From NCBI RefSeq assembly GCF_007830115.1, contig NZ_VLKP01000005.1, forward strand, positions 62,001 through 126,000: a DNA stretch of 64,000 nucleotides. Direction: 5' to 3'. This document shows, piece after piece, positions 25,944 through 35,647 of the stretch; positions within the stretch are counted from its first letter, which is position 1, and each line of letters begins with the position of its first letter. This DNA comes from Aerolutibacter ruishenii (GTDB taxonomy: Bacteria > Pseudomonadota > Gammaproteobacteria > Xanthomonadales > Xanthomonadaceae). The notes under the pieces are model-generated. The model was not told where the DNA came from. It did no database searches and saw nothing but the letters and a program-made list of their open reading frames with translations. Position numbers and translations under genes: made by a program.

Positions 25944-28900
25944 ATGACACCGCACCTGCCATCGCCCCGCATCTTCACCGCCGACCCCACCTTGCGGGCC
26001 ATCGAAGCCCAGGCCTGGCCCGATTACGCCGAGTTGCACTGCCTGTCCGCCTTCAGCTTCCAGCGGGGTGCGTCGGTAGCGAAGGAGTTGTTCGAACGCG
26101 CGCATGCACTGGGCTATCGCGCACTGGCCATCACCGACGAATGCAGCCTGGCCGGCATCGTGCGCGCCTTCGAAGCCTCGCAGGAAACCGGCCTGCCCCT
26201 GATCGTGGGCAGCGAGGTGCGCGTGGAGGACGGGCCGAAGCTGGTGCTGCTGGTGGCCACGCAGGCTGGTTACACCGCATTGTGCGGGCTGATCACCGAT
26301 GCGCGGCGACGTGCGCCCAAGGGTGAGTACCGGTTGCTGCGCGAGGACTTCGATCGCCCGGGGCTGGATGGATTGCTGGCCCTTTGGGTGCCCGGCGAGC
26401 ATGAGCTGCCAGAGATCAACATTGCGCCACCGGTCGACGCATCCGCATTGACCCGCCCTTCGGTGAAAGACTGTGTGCACGCCGAAAGGGGCAAGGGGGC
26501 CGGGCCCATGGCGCCACAAGCTGGTCTCCCCCCCGCGGCAAAATGGCTGCACCACCACTTCCCAGGCCGCGCATGGCTGGCAGTGGAATTGCACCACGGT
26601 CCCGATGACGCCACGCGCCTGCAACGCCTGCTGGACCTCGCCCGCTGCTGCAACCTGCCCGCCGTGGCCACCGGCGACGCGCACATGCACGTGCGCCGCC
26701 GTCGCGCCCTGCAGGACACCCTCACCGCCATCCGCCATCGCTGCACGCTGGCCGAGGCCGGCGCCCACCTGTTCCCCAACGGCGAGCGCCACCTGCGCAC
26801 GCGCAATGCACTGGCCGCCATCCACCCCGCTGAACTGCTGCGCGAAACCCTGCGCATCGCCGAGCGCTGTACCTTCACGATGGACCAGCTGCGCTACGAA
26901 TATCCGCGTGAACTGGTGCCCGAAGGCGAAACGCCCACTTCCTGGTTGCGCCAACTGGTCACCGATGGCATCCCCGGCCGCTGGCCCGAAGGCCCCGACC
27001 AGGAAACCCGCGACAAGATCGAATACGAACTGGCACTCATCGCCAAACTCGACTACGAGTCGTATTTCCTCACCGTGCACGACATCGTCCGCTTCGCCCG
27101 CAGCCGCGGCATCCTGTGCCAGGGGCGCGGCTCGGCGGCCAACTCGGTGGTCTGCTACGCGCTGGGCGTGACCGCCATCGACCCGGTGCGCGGCAGCATG
27201 TTGATCGAGCGCTTCATCTCGGTGGAGCGCAACGAACCGCCCGACATCGACATCGACTTCGAGCACGAGCGCCGCGAGGAAGTGCTGCAGTACGTGTTCG
27301 AGCGCTACGGCCGCGGGCGCGCCGCTCTGACCGCCGTGGCCATCAGCTACCGCGGCCGCAGCGCCATCCGCGACGTGGCCAAGGTGCTGGGCCTGCCGCC
27401 CGACCAGGTCAACGAACTGGCCGCCACCATGGACCGCTGGGGTGGCCGTGCGCCCATCCCCGAGTACCTTCGCGAACGCGGCTTCGACCCCGATTCACCG
27501 CTGATGCAGCGGGTCATCGCCCTGACCGCCGAACTGATCGATTTCCCCCGCCACCTCTCACAACACCCCGGCGGCTTCGTCATCTCCGAGCACCCGTTGA
27601 GCACGCTGGTGCCCGTGGAAAACGCCGCCATGGACAACCGCACCGTGATCCAGTGGGACAAGAACGACCTGGACACGATGGGGCTGATGAAAGTCGACTG
27701 CCTCGCGCTGGGCATGCTTACCGCAATCCGCAAGACGCTGGACCTGCTGCGCAGGCACGACCGTGGCGACTACACCCTCGCCACCATTCCCACCGAGGAC
27801 AAAACCACCTACGAGATGATCTCGCGGGCCGACACCGTGGGCGTATTCCAGATCGAGTCGCGCGCGCAGATGGCGATGCTGCCGCGGCTGCGGCCCAGGA
27901 GTTTCTACGACCTGGTGATCCAGGTGGCGATCGTGCGTCCCGGCCCGATCCAGGGCGACATGGTCCACCCCTACCTGCGCCGTCGTAACGGAGAGGAACC
28001 CATCGACTACCCGCCGAAGCTGGAGAAGGTGTTCGCACGCACGCTTGGCGTGCCACTGTTCCAGGAGCAGGTGATGCAGCTGGCCATCGTCGGCGCCGAC
28101 TACACCGGCGGTGAAGCCGACAAACTGCGTCGCGACATGGCCGCCTGGCAGCGCCGCGGCGGCCTGGAGCCGCATCGAGAGAAGCTCACTGCCGGTCTGC
28201 TGCGCAACGGCTTTTCGCTGGAGTATGCCGAACGCATCTTCAGCCAGATCAAGGGATTCGGCGAGTACGGCTTCCCCGAGTCGCACGCCGCCAGTTTCGC
28301 CCTGCTCAGCTATGCCAGCAGCTGGCTCAAATGCCACGAAGGCGCGGCCTTCACCTGCAGCCTGATCAACAGCCTGCCGATGGGCTTCTACAGTGCCGAC
28401 CAGTTGCTGCAGGATGCGCGCCGCCACCGCATCCGCGTGCTGCCGGTGGACGTGCGCTACAGCGAGTGGGACTGCACGCTGGAATTTTCCGCTCACACAC
28501 CCTCGTCATCGGTAACGCGCTCCCCGGGCATCGCCACGATGCAGGCGGCCTCACACGATCCATCACCCGCCATTCGTCTTGGCCTGCGCATGGTGCAGGG
28601 GTTTTCCGAGAACGCGGCGTTGCAGTTGCACACCGCCCGCCAGCACCGTGCTTTTACCGACGTGGACGACCTGTGCCGCCGCGCCGCATTGGACGAACAG
28701 CATCGCAGCCTGCTGGCCGATGCCGGTGCGTTGAAGGCACTTAGCGGTCATCGTCATCGCGCCCGCTGGGCCATTGCCGGGGTGGAGCCACAGCTGCCGC
28801 TCTTCGCCGATGCGCCCCCCACGTCCGAGCACGCCATCGCGCTGCCCATGCCCACCGCCGGCGAGGACCTGACCCTGGATTACGCCACTACCGGCACTAC

Positions 28901-29276
28901 TTTGGGCCGCCATCCGTTGGCGATGATCCGCAAAGCCCTCGTCGCGCGACGCTGCAAACGCTCCTCCGAACTGGAAGCCCTGCCGCACGGCCGCCGCGTG
29001 CGCACCGCGGGCCTGGTCACGCTGCGGCAACGTCCAGCCACCGCCAGCGGAGTCACTTTCATGTCGCTGGAAGACGAGGACGGCACCACCAACGTGGTCG
29101 TCTGGCGGCACCTGGCCGAGCGCCAGCGCCGGGTGTTCCTGGAGTCACGCCTGCTGGTGGTCGAAGGCCGGCTGGAACGCCAGGACGGCGTGCAACACCT
29201 GATTGCCGAACGGCTGCAGGATGCCAGTGAACTGCTGGGCACGCTGGCTACGGGCGGCTCACGCGACTTCCACTGA
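25944..29276 (+). CDS. dnaE2: Error-prone DNA polymerase III alpha DnaE2
   Basis: DnaE2 is the C-family polymerase that extends past lesions in the ImuA/ImuB mutasome. The 1110-residue product has the N-terminal PHP domain ([33 protein letters not shown]) and the polymerase catalytic acids in [16 protein letters not shown] at about residue 433. Also visible are [59 protein letters not shown] and a C-terminal OB-fold. The DnaE1-type tau-binding tail is absent. The ATG at 25944 was chosen for agreement with the family start. Confidence 0.96.
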   Translation: MTPHLPSPRIFTADPTLRAIEAQAWPDYAELHCLSAFSFQRGASVAKELFERAHALGYRALAITDECSLAGIVRAFEASQETGLPLIVGSEVRVEDGPKLVLLVATQAGYTALCGLITDARRRAPKGEYRLLREDFDRPGLDGLLALWVPGEHELPEINIAPPVDASALTRPSVKDCVHAERGKGAGPMAPQAGLPPAAKWLHHHFPGRAWLAVELHHGPDDATRLQRLLDLARCCNLPAVATGDAHMHVRRRRALQDTLTAIRHRCTLAEAGAHLFPNGERHLRTRNALAAIHPAELLRETLRIAERCTFTMDQLRYEYPRELVPEGETPTSWLRQLVTDGIPGRWPEGPDQETRDKIEYELALIAKLDYESYFLTVHDIVRFARSRGILCQGRGSAANSVVCYALGVTAIDPVRGSMLIERFISVERNEPPDIDIDFEHERREEVLQYVFERYGRGRAALTAVAISYRGRSAIRDVAKVLGLPPDQVNELAATMDRWGGRAPIPEYLRERGFDPDSPLMQRVIALTAELIDFPRHLSQHPGGFVISEHPLSTLVPVENAAMDNRTVIQWDKNDLDTMGLMKVDCLALGMLTAIRKTLDLLRRHDRGDYTLATIPTEDKTTYEMISRADTVGVFQIESRAQMAMLPRLRPRSFYDLVIQVAIVRPGPIQGDMVHPYLRRRNGEEPIDYPPKLEKVFARTLGVPLFQEQVMQLAIVGADYTGGEADKLRRDMAAWQRRGGLEPHREKLTAGLLRNGFSLEYAERIFSQIKGFGEYGFPESHAASFALLSYASSWLKCHEGAAFTCSLINSLPMGFYSADQLLQDARRHRIRVLPVDVRYSEWDCTLEFSAHTPSSSVTRSPGIATMQAASHDPSPAIRLGLRMVQGFSENAALQLHTARQHRAFTDVDDLCRRAALDEQHRSLLADAGALKALSGHRHRARWAIAGVEPQLPLFADAPPTSEHAIALPMPTAGEDLTLDYATTGTTLGRHPLAMIRKALVARRCKRSSELEALPHGRRVRTAGLVTLRQRPATASGVTFMSLEDEDGTTNVVVWRHLAERQRRVFLESRLLVVEGRLERQDGVQHLIAERLQDASELLGTLATGGSRDFH

Positions 29277-29332
29277 ATCACCGTTCCGCCTCAACCATCA
29301 ACGGGGTCCGGGATCAGAGGACGCTGCATGTC

Positions 29333-29371
29333 ACCCAAACAAAACGGCCACCCCTCGCGGAGCAGCCGTTT
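29333..29371 (-). terminator. Probable terminator of the HU-like gene
   Basis: On the minus strand AAACGGC-tg-CTCC-GCGA-GGGG-tg-GCCGTTT forms a stem-loop and is followed by TGTTTGG. It lies about 45 bases downstream of the HU-like gene and just after dnaE2 on the opposite strand. Confidence 0.55.
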
Positions 29372-29414
29372 CGTGGAGCGGAGCGGACCGGATCCCGGCC
29401 CGCCCCTGCGGTCA

Positions 29415-29855
29415 TCAGGCCGCGGCGTCCTTCAGCTTCTTCAGCGGACGTACCTTCACCTTGACGGTGGCCGGCTTGGCCGCGAACCACTGCTCTTCCT
29501 TCGTGAAGGGGTTGACGCCCTTGCGCTTCGGCTTGGCCGGCACCTTGACCACGGTGATCTTCAGCAGGCCCGGCAGGGTGAACGCACCCGCGCCCTTCTT
29601 GTTCACCGACGCAGCCACGACCTCTTCGAGCGAGCTCAGGATCTGGCGCACGTCCTTGGCGAGCACGCCGGACGCCTCGGACAGGTGCGCGACCAGCTGC
29701 GACTTGCTCAGCACGTCCTTGATCGACTTCGGCGCGGCCTTAGGTGCAGCCTTGGCGGCAGCCTTCGGTGCAGCCTTCTTGACAGCGGCCTTCTTGGCGG
29801 CCGGCTTCTTGGCAGCAGCCTTCTTCGGAGCAGCAGCTTTCTTCTTCGTTGCCAT
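29415..29855 (-). CDS. HU-family DNA-binding protein with histone H1-like N-terminal tail
   Basis: Nucleoid-associated DNA-binding protein. The 146-residue product has an N-terminal run of lysine/alanine repeats (KKAAAPKKAAAKKPAAKK type, residues 3-43), resembling the tail of eukaryotic histone H1. The HU/IHF fold follows: SIKDVLSKSQLVAHLSEASG, VRQILSSLEEVVAASVNKKGAGAFTLPGLLKITVVKVPAKPKRKGVNPFTKEE. This is a known xanthomonad architecture. The ATG at 29855 has GGGGA six bases upstream; an ATG four codons earlier is possible. It is divergent from the Wadjet operon. Confidence 0.93.
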   Translation of the reverse strand: MATKKKAAAPKKAAAKKPAAKKAAVKKAAPKAAAKAAPKAAPKSIKDVLSKSQLVAHLSEASGVLAKDVRQILSSLEEVVAASVNKKGAGAFTLPGLLKITVVKVPAKPKRKGVNPFTKEEQWFAAKPATVKVKVRPLKKLKDAAA

Positions 29856-29919
29856 CTTGTTCCCCATGGGAATCGGAAAAAAACAGGTTGTTTGGTGCCA
29901 GTAACCCCTTGGCAATGCG

Positions 29920-29948
29920 AATGTAGGGCAGCAAACGCACGCTGCCAA
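29920..29948 (-). promoter_or_regulatory. Sigma-70-type promoter of the HU-like gene
   Basis: On the minus strand TTGGCA (29948-29943), a 17-base spacer and TACATT (29925-29920) lie about 65 bases before the ATG. An A-rich tract farther upstream could act as an UP element. Confidence 0.5.
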
Positions 29949-30049
29949 GCGGTTTGTGCAGGTTTTTTTGCGATTTTTTCCTCGAAGGCCGGGCGCGGAG
30001 CCCTGCTGGCATATGATTCGGGCTCCACGATGCACCGAGGAAGGCCGGA

Positions 30050-31489
30050 TTGAGCGGCTCAGACCCAACGCCCGCACTGTTCGCCCACCTGCCCGACGGC
30101 CTGTTCGGCCCATTGGCCTCGCCCAACCGCCTGCATTACTGGAGCATCCTCGGCCGCCTGTACGCCGAGTATTTCGGCCCCGACGCACCGTTGCCACCCA
30201 GCGACGGCTACCCGCGCCGCGAACTTACCGGCGCCATCGAACGCTGGCTGATCAGCGACGACCCATGGGAAGACGACGAGGGCGAATCACCCGACACACC
30301 GCTGACCCTGCGCGCCAATGCCATCTACGACCGCCTGCGCGCTGCTGGCTGGTTGCGCCAGGAGCGCGTAGGCGTGCGCGAGATGGCCACCATGACCCAG
30401 GCCGTGGGATTGCTGCTGGGCACGCTGTGGGACTTCGCCGAACGCGGCCCCGCGTTCCTGGGCGCCAAGATCCGCTCGGTGGAACTGCTGCTGCGCCAGG
30501 TGGTGGAGCACGATGCCGGCGGCGATGCGCTGGACGAAGCGGCCGACCAGACCCGCGGCCTGCTGTCGCACGTCGCTACCATCAGTGTGCGGGTACGCGA
30601 CCTGATGCCGGAGCTGATCAAGGCCGGCAGCACCGCGCAGTTCGCCCGCCAGCTGTTCGAGCGCTACGTCACCGAACTGTTCATCGGCGACTACGCGCAA
30701 CTGCACAACGCCGACCACCCGCTGGCGCGCCGCACCGCGGTGCTGGGCCTGGTGCGCGATATCGAGCACTCCGACCATCGCACGCGCCTGCTGCACTGGT
30801 ACCAGGAACGCACCCCCGGCCACGACGCCGAGCGCGCCGCGTGGCGCCTGGAGCGCAGCCTGCGCCGCCTGCGCGAACTGGACCGCATCGCCGAATACCT
30901 GGAGCGGCTGGACGAGGACATCCGCCAGGCCAACCGCCGCGCCCTCGCCTTCCTCGACTACCGCCTGCGCGCGCCCGACCGCTTCGACGTGCTGCTGCAG
31001 CGCGCCTGCCGCGGCGCCCTCGCCGCGCCCGAAAGCGCCCTGCGCCTGCCCGTCGCGCCCGGCCCGCTGCTGGACGAAAGCCGCCTGCGTGCCCCGCGCA
31101 CCCGCTCGCGCCCCATTCCGCGCACCGCCAACGTCACCACCCCGCCCACGCCGGAACAGCTGGCCCGCATGCACCTGCTGCGGCAGATGAAACGCGTGCG
31201 CCAGGTGCTGCCGGAAGACCTCGCGCGCTACGTCGATCGTCACCTCGGCGGCCGCGAGCGCGTCGCCTCCGACGAACTGGCCATCGACAGCATCGCCGAC
31301 CTGCGCGCCTACCAGGTGCTCACCACGCTGGCGCTGCGCAGCCATCGCAACGGCGGCCTGCGACGCGACGACCCGCTGCGACGCATGCTGCGCGGCTTCG
31401 ACGTCGAACTCGACCACCGCGCCCGCACCGCCAACCACCACCTCGACACGCCGCGCTTCACCCTGCGCCGCACGAGACACGCCGCATGA
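30050..31489 (+). CDS. jetA: Wadjet anti-plasmid system protein JetA
   Basis: JetA is the kleisin-like subunit of the Wadjet (JetABCD) SMC-family complex that senses and cleaves small circular plasmids. The 479-residue product begins with LFAHLPDGLFGPLASPNRLHYWSILGRLYAEYF, which resembles the JetA type with DUF5716-like start rather than the DUF3375 type of class I systems. This is inference from pattern, not a search. It contains long helices (LRELDRIAEYLERLDEDIRQANRR). The start is a TTG at 30050 with GAGGAAGG upstream. It overlaps jetB by 4 bases (ATGA). Confidence 0.88.
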   Translation: MSGSDPTPALFAHLPDGLFGPLASPNRLHYWSILGRLYAEYFGPDAPLPPSDGYPRRELTGAIERWLISDDPWEDDEGESPDTPLTLRANAIYDRLRAAGWLRQERVGVREMATMTQAVGLLLGTLWDFAERGPAFLGAKIRSVELLLRQVVEHDAGGDALDEAADQTRGLLSHVATISVRVRDLMPELIKAGSTAQFARQLFERYVTELFIGDYAQLHNADHPLARRTAVLGLVRDIEHSDHRTRLLHWYQERTPGHDAERAAWRLERSLRRLRELDRIAEYLERLDEDIRQANRRALAFLDYRLRAPDRFDVLLQRACRGALAAPESALRLPVAPGPLLDESRLRAPRTRSRPIPRTANVTTPPTPEQLARMHLLRQMKRVRQVLPEDLARYVDRHLGGRERVASDELAIDSIADLRAYQVLTTLALRSHRNGGLRRDDPLRRMLRGFDVELDHRARTANHHLDTPRFTLRRTRHAA

Positions 31490-32232
31490 AACGATCCTGG
31501 GCCCACCTCAGCCAGCAGTCCGGCGGCACCTACACGCCGCAGGACTTCGAGCGCGCCGCTTACCGCCTGGTCACCGAACAGGTGCTGTACGCCAGCGACC
31601 GCCGTTCCCGCAACGCCTACCACCTGGTCGAAACCTGGCTGGGTGACTTCGCCGCCGCGCTGGAACCGCTGGGCATCCGTCTGGAGCGCAACGCGCACTT
31701 CCGCTACATCGTCGCCCTGCCCGCGCATGCCGAAGGCGTCGCGGTTTCGCTCAACGAGACGCTGCTCGCCCTCGTCCTGCGCCAGCGCTACGACCAGGCC
31801 ATGCGCCGCGGCGAGGTGGAGGAACACGGCGAGGTGACCGTCGAACTGCCGGACCTGCAGGAGGCATGGCTCGCCCTGACCAGCCGCCCGATGCCGGAGC
31901 TTGGCGCGCTGCGCGACCTGTTGCGCACCGCACGCCGCTGGGCACTGTGCCGCGAGGAGGAAAGCGAGCCTGGCGACCTGCAGCCGTTCCGCATCGTGGT
32001 GCGTCCCGCCATTGTCGAGATCATCGGCCCGCAGTGGTTGCAGCGGCTGGACCAGCACAACCTGGACGACGATATGGAGGACGACGGCGGGGGCCATGAG
32101 GACGACGTCGGCGAGGACCGTGAGTCGAACGACCAATCCGCAAATCCGGTTCACTCCGACGTTGATGGGGCGGATGCTGTCGCCTCGACCCCGGCCATGA
32201 CTGAAGGAGGCAGCTCTCATGTTCCTGCTTGA
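31486..32232 (+). CDS. jetB: Wadjet protein JetB (DUF4194)
   Basis: JetB is the winged-helix (KITE-like) subunit that pairs with JetA in the Wadjet complex. The 248-residue product has the DUF4194 pattern: YRLVTEQVLYASDRRSRNAYHLVETWLGDF, HFRYIVALP and SLNETLLALVLRQRYDQAMRRGEVEEHGEVTVELPD. A very acidic tail follows (about residues 190-248, rich in Asp/Glu), which is unusual and may be flexible. The ATG at 31486 overlaps the jetA stop, and the 3' end overlaps the jetC start by 14 bases, so expression is coupled. A much longer open frame upstream in this phase is a low-complexity shadow of jetA. Confidence 0.9.
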   Translation: MKRSWAHLSQQSGGTYTPQDFERAAYRLVTEQVLYASDRRSRNAYHLVETWLGDFAAALEPLGIRLERNAHFRYIVALPAHAEGVAVSLNETLLALVLRQRYDQAMRRGEVEEHGEVTVELPDLQEAWLALTSRPMPELGALRDLLRTARRWALCREEESEPGDLQPFRIVVRPAIVEIIGPQWLQRLDQHNLDDDMEDDGGGHEDDVGEDRESNDQSANPVHSDVDGADAVASTPAMTEGGSSHVPA

Positions 32233-35200
32233 GCGCGTGCACCTCGTCCAGTTCTTCCTGTTCCAGGCGCAGACCCTGGAACTGGACCGCACCACCGCCG
32301 TCATCGCCCCCAACGGCGCCGGCAAGAGCGCCCTGCTCGATGCCCTGCAGATCGTGCTGCTGGGCGGCGACCGCAACCAGATCCGCTTCAACGCCCAGGC
32401 CGGCGGCAGCCACCGCGCGCGCACCATCCGCGACTACTGCCTGGGCGTATACCGCACTGGCGACGACGGCCGCGCCCGTCGCACCGCCACTACCTACATC
32501 AGCCTGGTGTTCCGCGACGAGGCCACCGGCGAGCCGCTGACCGCCGGCATCGCACTGGGCGCCTCCGCCGATGAGCCCGACCACCGCATCCATGGCCTCT
32601 ACCTGCTGCCGCACGTCGACCTCGCACTGGACGACCACCTGGAGCGCATCGACGGCCACGAACTCCCGTTGGAGTGGGCCAGGTTCCGCGAGTTGATCTC
32701 GCGCCGCTGCAAGGACCGCGGCACCGCGGCCGAGCTGCATGCCAGCAGCGACCGCTTCGTCAAGGACCTCCTGCACCGCCTGCGGCCCTCACCCAACGCG
32801 CACCTGGACGCCGGCGCCTGGCGCAAGGCCTTCCGCAACGCGCTCAACCTGCAGCGCGTGGACGACATCGACCTGTTCGTGCGCACCCTCGTGGCCGAGG
32901 AGCGCCCCACCGACATCGCCCGCTTCCGCGCGCTGCTCGACGGGTTCCGCCAGATCAAGGAACGCATCGAACAGGTCGCCCGCCGCATCGACGAGGCCGA
33001 AGTGGTGGACGCGCAGTACCGCAAGGTGGCCGCGCTTGCCACCCGCAGCGCCAGCTACCGCGCCCTCGCCGCCGAGTACCGTCGCGACGCCCACGGCGAA
33101 GCGGTGGATGCCGCCGAACAGGCCGTGCAGGACGCCAACGACCGCGCCGCGCAGGCCCAGCGCGCGCTGGAAGGCGCGCGCAGCGGCCTGCGCGTGGCAG
33201 AGTCCGAACTGGAAGAGGCCCAGTCGCGCCTGCATGGCACGCAGGGCTACAACGAACAGTCCAGTTTCGACGGTCTCGCCGCCCGCGACCGCGAGGAACT
33301 GACGCGCCTGAAGAAGTCGCTGCTGCGCGACACCATGCTGGTGCGCGACCTGCTCCAGACCGCGGGCCGCCTGCAGCTGCCCACCCTCGATGGCAATCTC
33401 CTGCAGCGCGCCATCGCACCCTGGCAGTCTCTGTACGAAAGCCTGGCCGCGCTCCCTGGCGATGCCGCCATCGCCGCCGATCCCGAAGCCCTGCACGGCC
33501 GCCTGCACGAAGCCCTGCGCCTGGCCGAGCCGGTGGTACGCGCCGTCGCCGCGCACGACCGCGAACAGCACAACGCCATCGATGCCGCCCACGACCGGGT
33601 CAAATCGCTGCGCGCCAACCTGGAGCGCCTCGGCGCAGGCAAGGCCGAACTGCGTTCCGACGTGCTGCGCCTGCTCACCTACCTGCAGGAAGAAGGCATC
33701 CCCGCGCGTCCGGTCTGCGATCTCGTGCGGGTCACCGACCGCGAGTGGCAACCCGCCATCGAGGCTTACCTGCGCACGCATGCCGAAGCGCTGCTGGTGC
33801 CGCCCGAGCACGAGGAGCACGCCGTGCGCCTGGTACGCGGCCTGCAGGGCAATCGTGCCGTCTATGGCGCAAAACTGGCGCTGGCCAGCCATGCCCGCCG
33901 CCATGCGGCCAACACGCCAGCCGACGAACTCGTCGCGTCCCTGATCGGCGGCGACGATCCGGACGCCATCGCCTACCTGCGCCGCCAGCTGGGCGACGTG
34001 CGCCGCGTCGACACCGATGCCGAAGTGGTGCAGAGCCGCCACGGCCTCTCGCGCGACGGCCTGCTCGCCAAGGGCGGCGGCGTCGAGCGCCTGCGCCTGC
34101 CCGCGGCGGGCGAACTGCGCATCGGCGCCGCCAACGACCGCGAGCGCCAGCGCCTGCTGCGCGGCGACCTGGAATCCGCCATCATCGAACACGAGCGCCT
34201 GCAGCGCGAAGCCCGCCCTGCGGCCGAATGTGCCGCCGCGTTGGCCCGCCTCGGCGGTGCGGACGAAATGGCCGGTTCCGTGCACGCACGCCTGCTCCAG
34301 CATCGCGAGGCTTTCGACCGCCTCGACCGGCTGCGCGACAGCCAGGCCGCGTTCGCCAACCCGGACCTGCTGCGCCTGGCCGAGCATGTGGAAACCGGAC
34401 GCACGCGCGTGGGCGCACTGCGCCAGCAGGTGGAAGACCAGTTGCGCGAAGCCACCCGCACCGAGGAGGCGACCAAACTGGCGGTGTCCGCGTTGGACGC
34501 GCTCAACGCCCAGACCGACGCCATCGCCCGTGCCGCCATCGCCGCCTTCGCCGACCCCGACGTGGACCCCAACCTGGTCGAACGCCACCGCGACGAACTG
34601 GACGAAAAGCAGCCGGACCTTGGCGAACGCCTGGCCCTGTGCGCCAAGCGTGCCCAGGGCGCCGACCACGAACTGGCCAACCTGCTGCCCGAGGCCTGGC
34701 GCGGCCTGAGCCAGTACGGCCACGACCACGGCCTTACCATCGACCTGGAACCGCAGGACTGGCGCGCCGCCGGCACGCTGCTGCGCAAGGACATCGCGCA
34801 CCTGCGCGACACCGAACTGGTGGAGCACCAGGCCGCCGCGGAAGAGGCCTACAGCACCGCGGTCAGCACCTTCCGCGCCAACGTGGCCTCGGCGCTGTTC
34901 GACAACTTCACCCGCCTGCGCCACCAGGTGGACACGCTCAACCGCACCCTGTCGCGCAGCCCGGCGTTCTCCAACAACGAGCGCTATCGCTTCCGTTTCG
35001 AAGTGGTGCCCGAGCTGCGCGAGCTGCATGCTTTCATCAAGCGCGCCGCCGAAGTGGGTGAAAGCGACAACCTGTTCGGCACCGCCGGCAAGGTGCCGGC
35101 TGCCTTCCGCGAGCTGATCGAAGACCAGACCGGCCCCGCGCGCCCCTCGCCGCTGGATGACTACCGCCGCTTCTTCCACTTCGAAGTCGACATCCGCCAG

Positions 35201-35647
35201 GAAGACCGCGTCATCGGCACCCTCAGCGAACGCATGCGCTCCGGCTCCGGTGGCGAACACCGCGCCCCGCTGTATGTCATCGCCGGCGCCGCATTGGCCG
35301 CCGCCTACGGCAAGGCCGAAGGCCAGCAGGGCGGCATCGGCGTGATCATGCTCGACGAGTTCGGCGACAAGATCGACGCGCAGAACGCCCGCGCCACCAC
35401 CCACTACCTGCGCTCGCTCGGCCTGCAGCTGGTGCTGGCGGCACCCGACACCGCGCAGGGCACGCTCACCGGCGTACTGGACAGCTATGTCGAGCTGTTC
35501 CGCGACGGCGCCATGCTGCAGGTGGAACAGGTGCTCGTGCGCGATGCCGGCCGAGAACTGCTGGAAAGCGACCAGTTCGCGCTCCACCCCGAACTGCTGG
35601 AGCGCGAAACCGAACGCGTCCGCGCCGAGCTGGCGTCCGGCACATGA
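32219..35647 (+). CDS. jetC: Wadjet SMC-like ATPase JetC
   Basis: JetC is the SMC/MukB-like ATPase that extrudes plasmid DNA loops in Wadjet. The 1142-residue product starts at the N-terminal ATPase half with Walker A APNGAGKS (about residues 30-37). Long Ala/Arg/Glu-rich coiled-coil arms flank a central hinge region. The C-terminal half carries the ABC signature SGSGGEHRAP and Walker B IGVIMLDEFGDKID. The ATG at 32219 has AAGGAGG eight bases upstream. It overlaps jetD by 4 bases. Size and layout fit JetC. Confidence 0.93.
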   Translation: MFLLERVHLVQFFLFQAQTLELDRTTAVIAPNGAGKSALLDALQIVLLGGDRNQIRFNAQAGGSHRARTIRDYCLGVYRTGDDGRARRTATTYISLVFRDEATGEPLTAGIALGASADEPDHRIHGLYLLPHVDLALDDHLERIDGHELPLEWARFRELISRRCKDRGTAAELHASSDRFVKDLLHRLRPSPNAHLDAGAWRKAFRNALNLQRVDDIDLFVRTLVAEERPTDIARFRALLDGFRQIKERIEQVARRIDEAEVVDAQYRKVAALATRSASYRALAAEYRRDAHGEAVDAAEQAVQDANDRAAQAQRALEGARSGLRVAESELEEAQSRLHGTQGYNEQSSFDGLAARDREELTRLKKSLLRDTMLVRDLLQTAGRLQLPTLDGNLLQRAIAPWQSLYESLAALPGDAAIAADPEALHGRLHEALRLAEPVVRAVAAHDREQHNAIDAAHDRVKSLRANLERLGAGKAELRSDVLRLLTYLQEEGIPARPVCDLVRVTDREWQPAIEAYLRTHAEALLVPPEHEEHAVRLVRGLQGNRAVYGAKLALASHARRHAANTPADELVASLIGGDDPDAIAYLRRQLGDVRRVDTDAEVVQSRHGLSRDGLLAKGGGVERLRLPAAGELRIGAANDRERQRLLRGDLESAIIEHERLQREARPAAECAAALARLGGADEMAGSVHARLLQHREAFDRLDRLRDSQAAFANPDLLRLAEHVETGRTRVGALRQQVEDQLREATRTEEATKLAVSALDALNAQTDAIARAAIAAFADPDVDPNLVERHRDELDEKQPDLGERLALCAKRAQGADHELANLLPEAWRGLSQYGHDHGLTIDLEPQDWRAAGTLLRKDIAHLRDTELVEHQAAAEEAYSTAVSTFRANVASALFDNFTRLRHQVDTLNRTLSRSPAFSNNERYRFRFEVVPELRELHAFIKRAAEVGESDNLFGTAGKVPAAFRELIEDQTGPARPSPLDDYRRFFHFEVDIRQEDRVIGTLSERMRSGSGGEHRAPLYVIAGAALAAAYGKAEGQQGGIGVIMLDEFGDKIDAQNARATTHYLRSLGLQLVLAAPDTAQGTLTGVLDSYVELFRDGAMLQVEQVLVRDAGRELLESDQFALHPELLERETERVRAELASGT

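Noticed and set aside
29956-31485. Long plus-strand open frame continuous with jetB
   Set aside because: The part before 31486 is Arg/Pro/Ala low-complexity and lies antiphase over jetA; only the end is JetB.
32789-35587. 932-residue minus-strand ORF opposite jetC
   Set aside because: Shadow of jetC; composition is Ala/Gly/Val/His-rich as expected from antisense of Arg/Ala/Asp codons.
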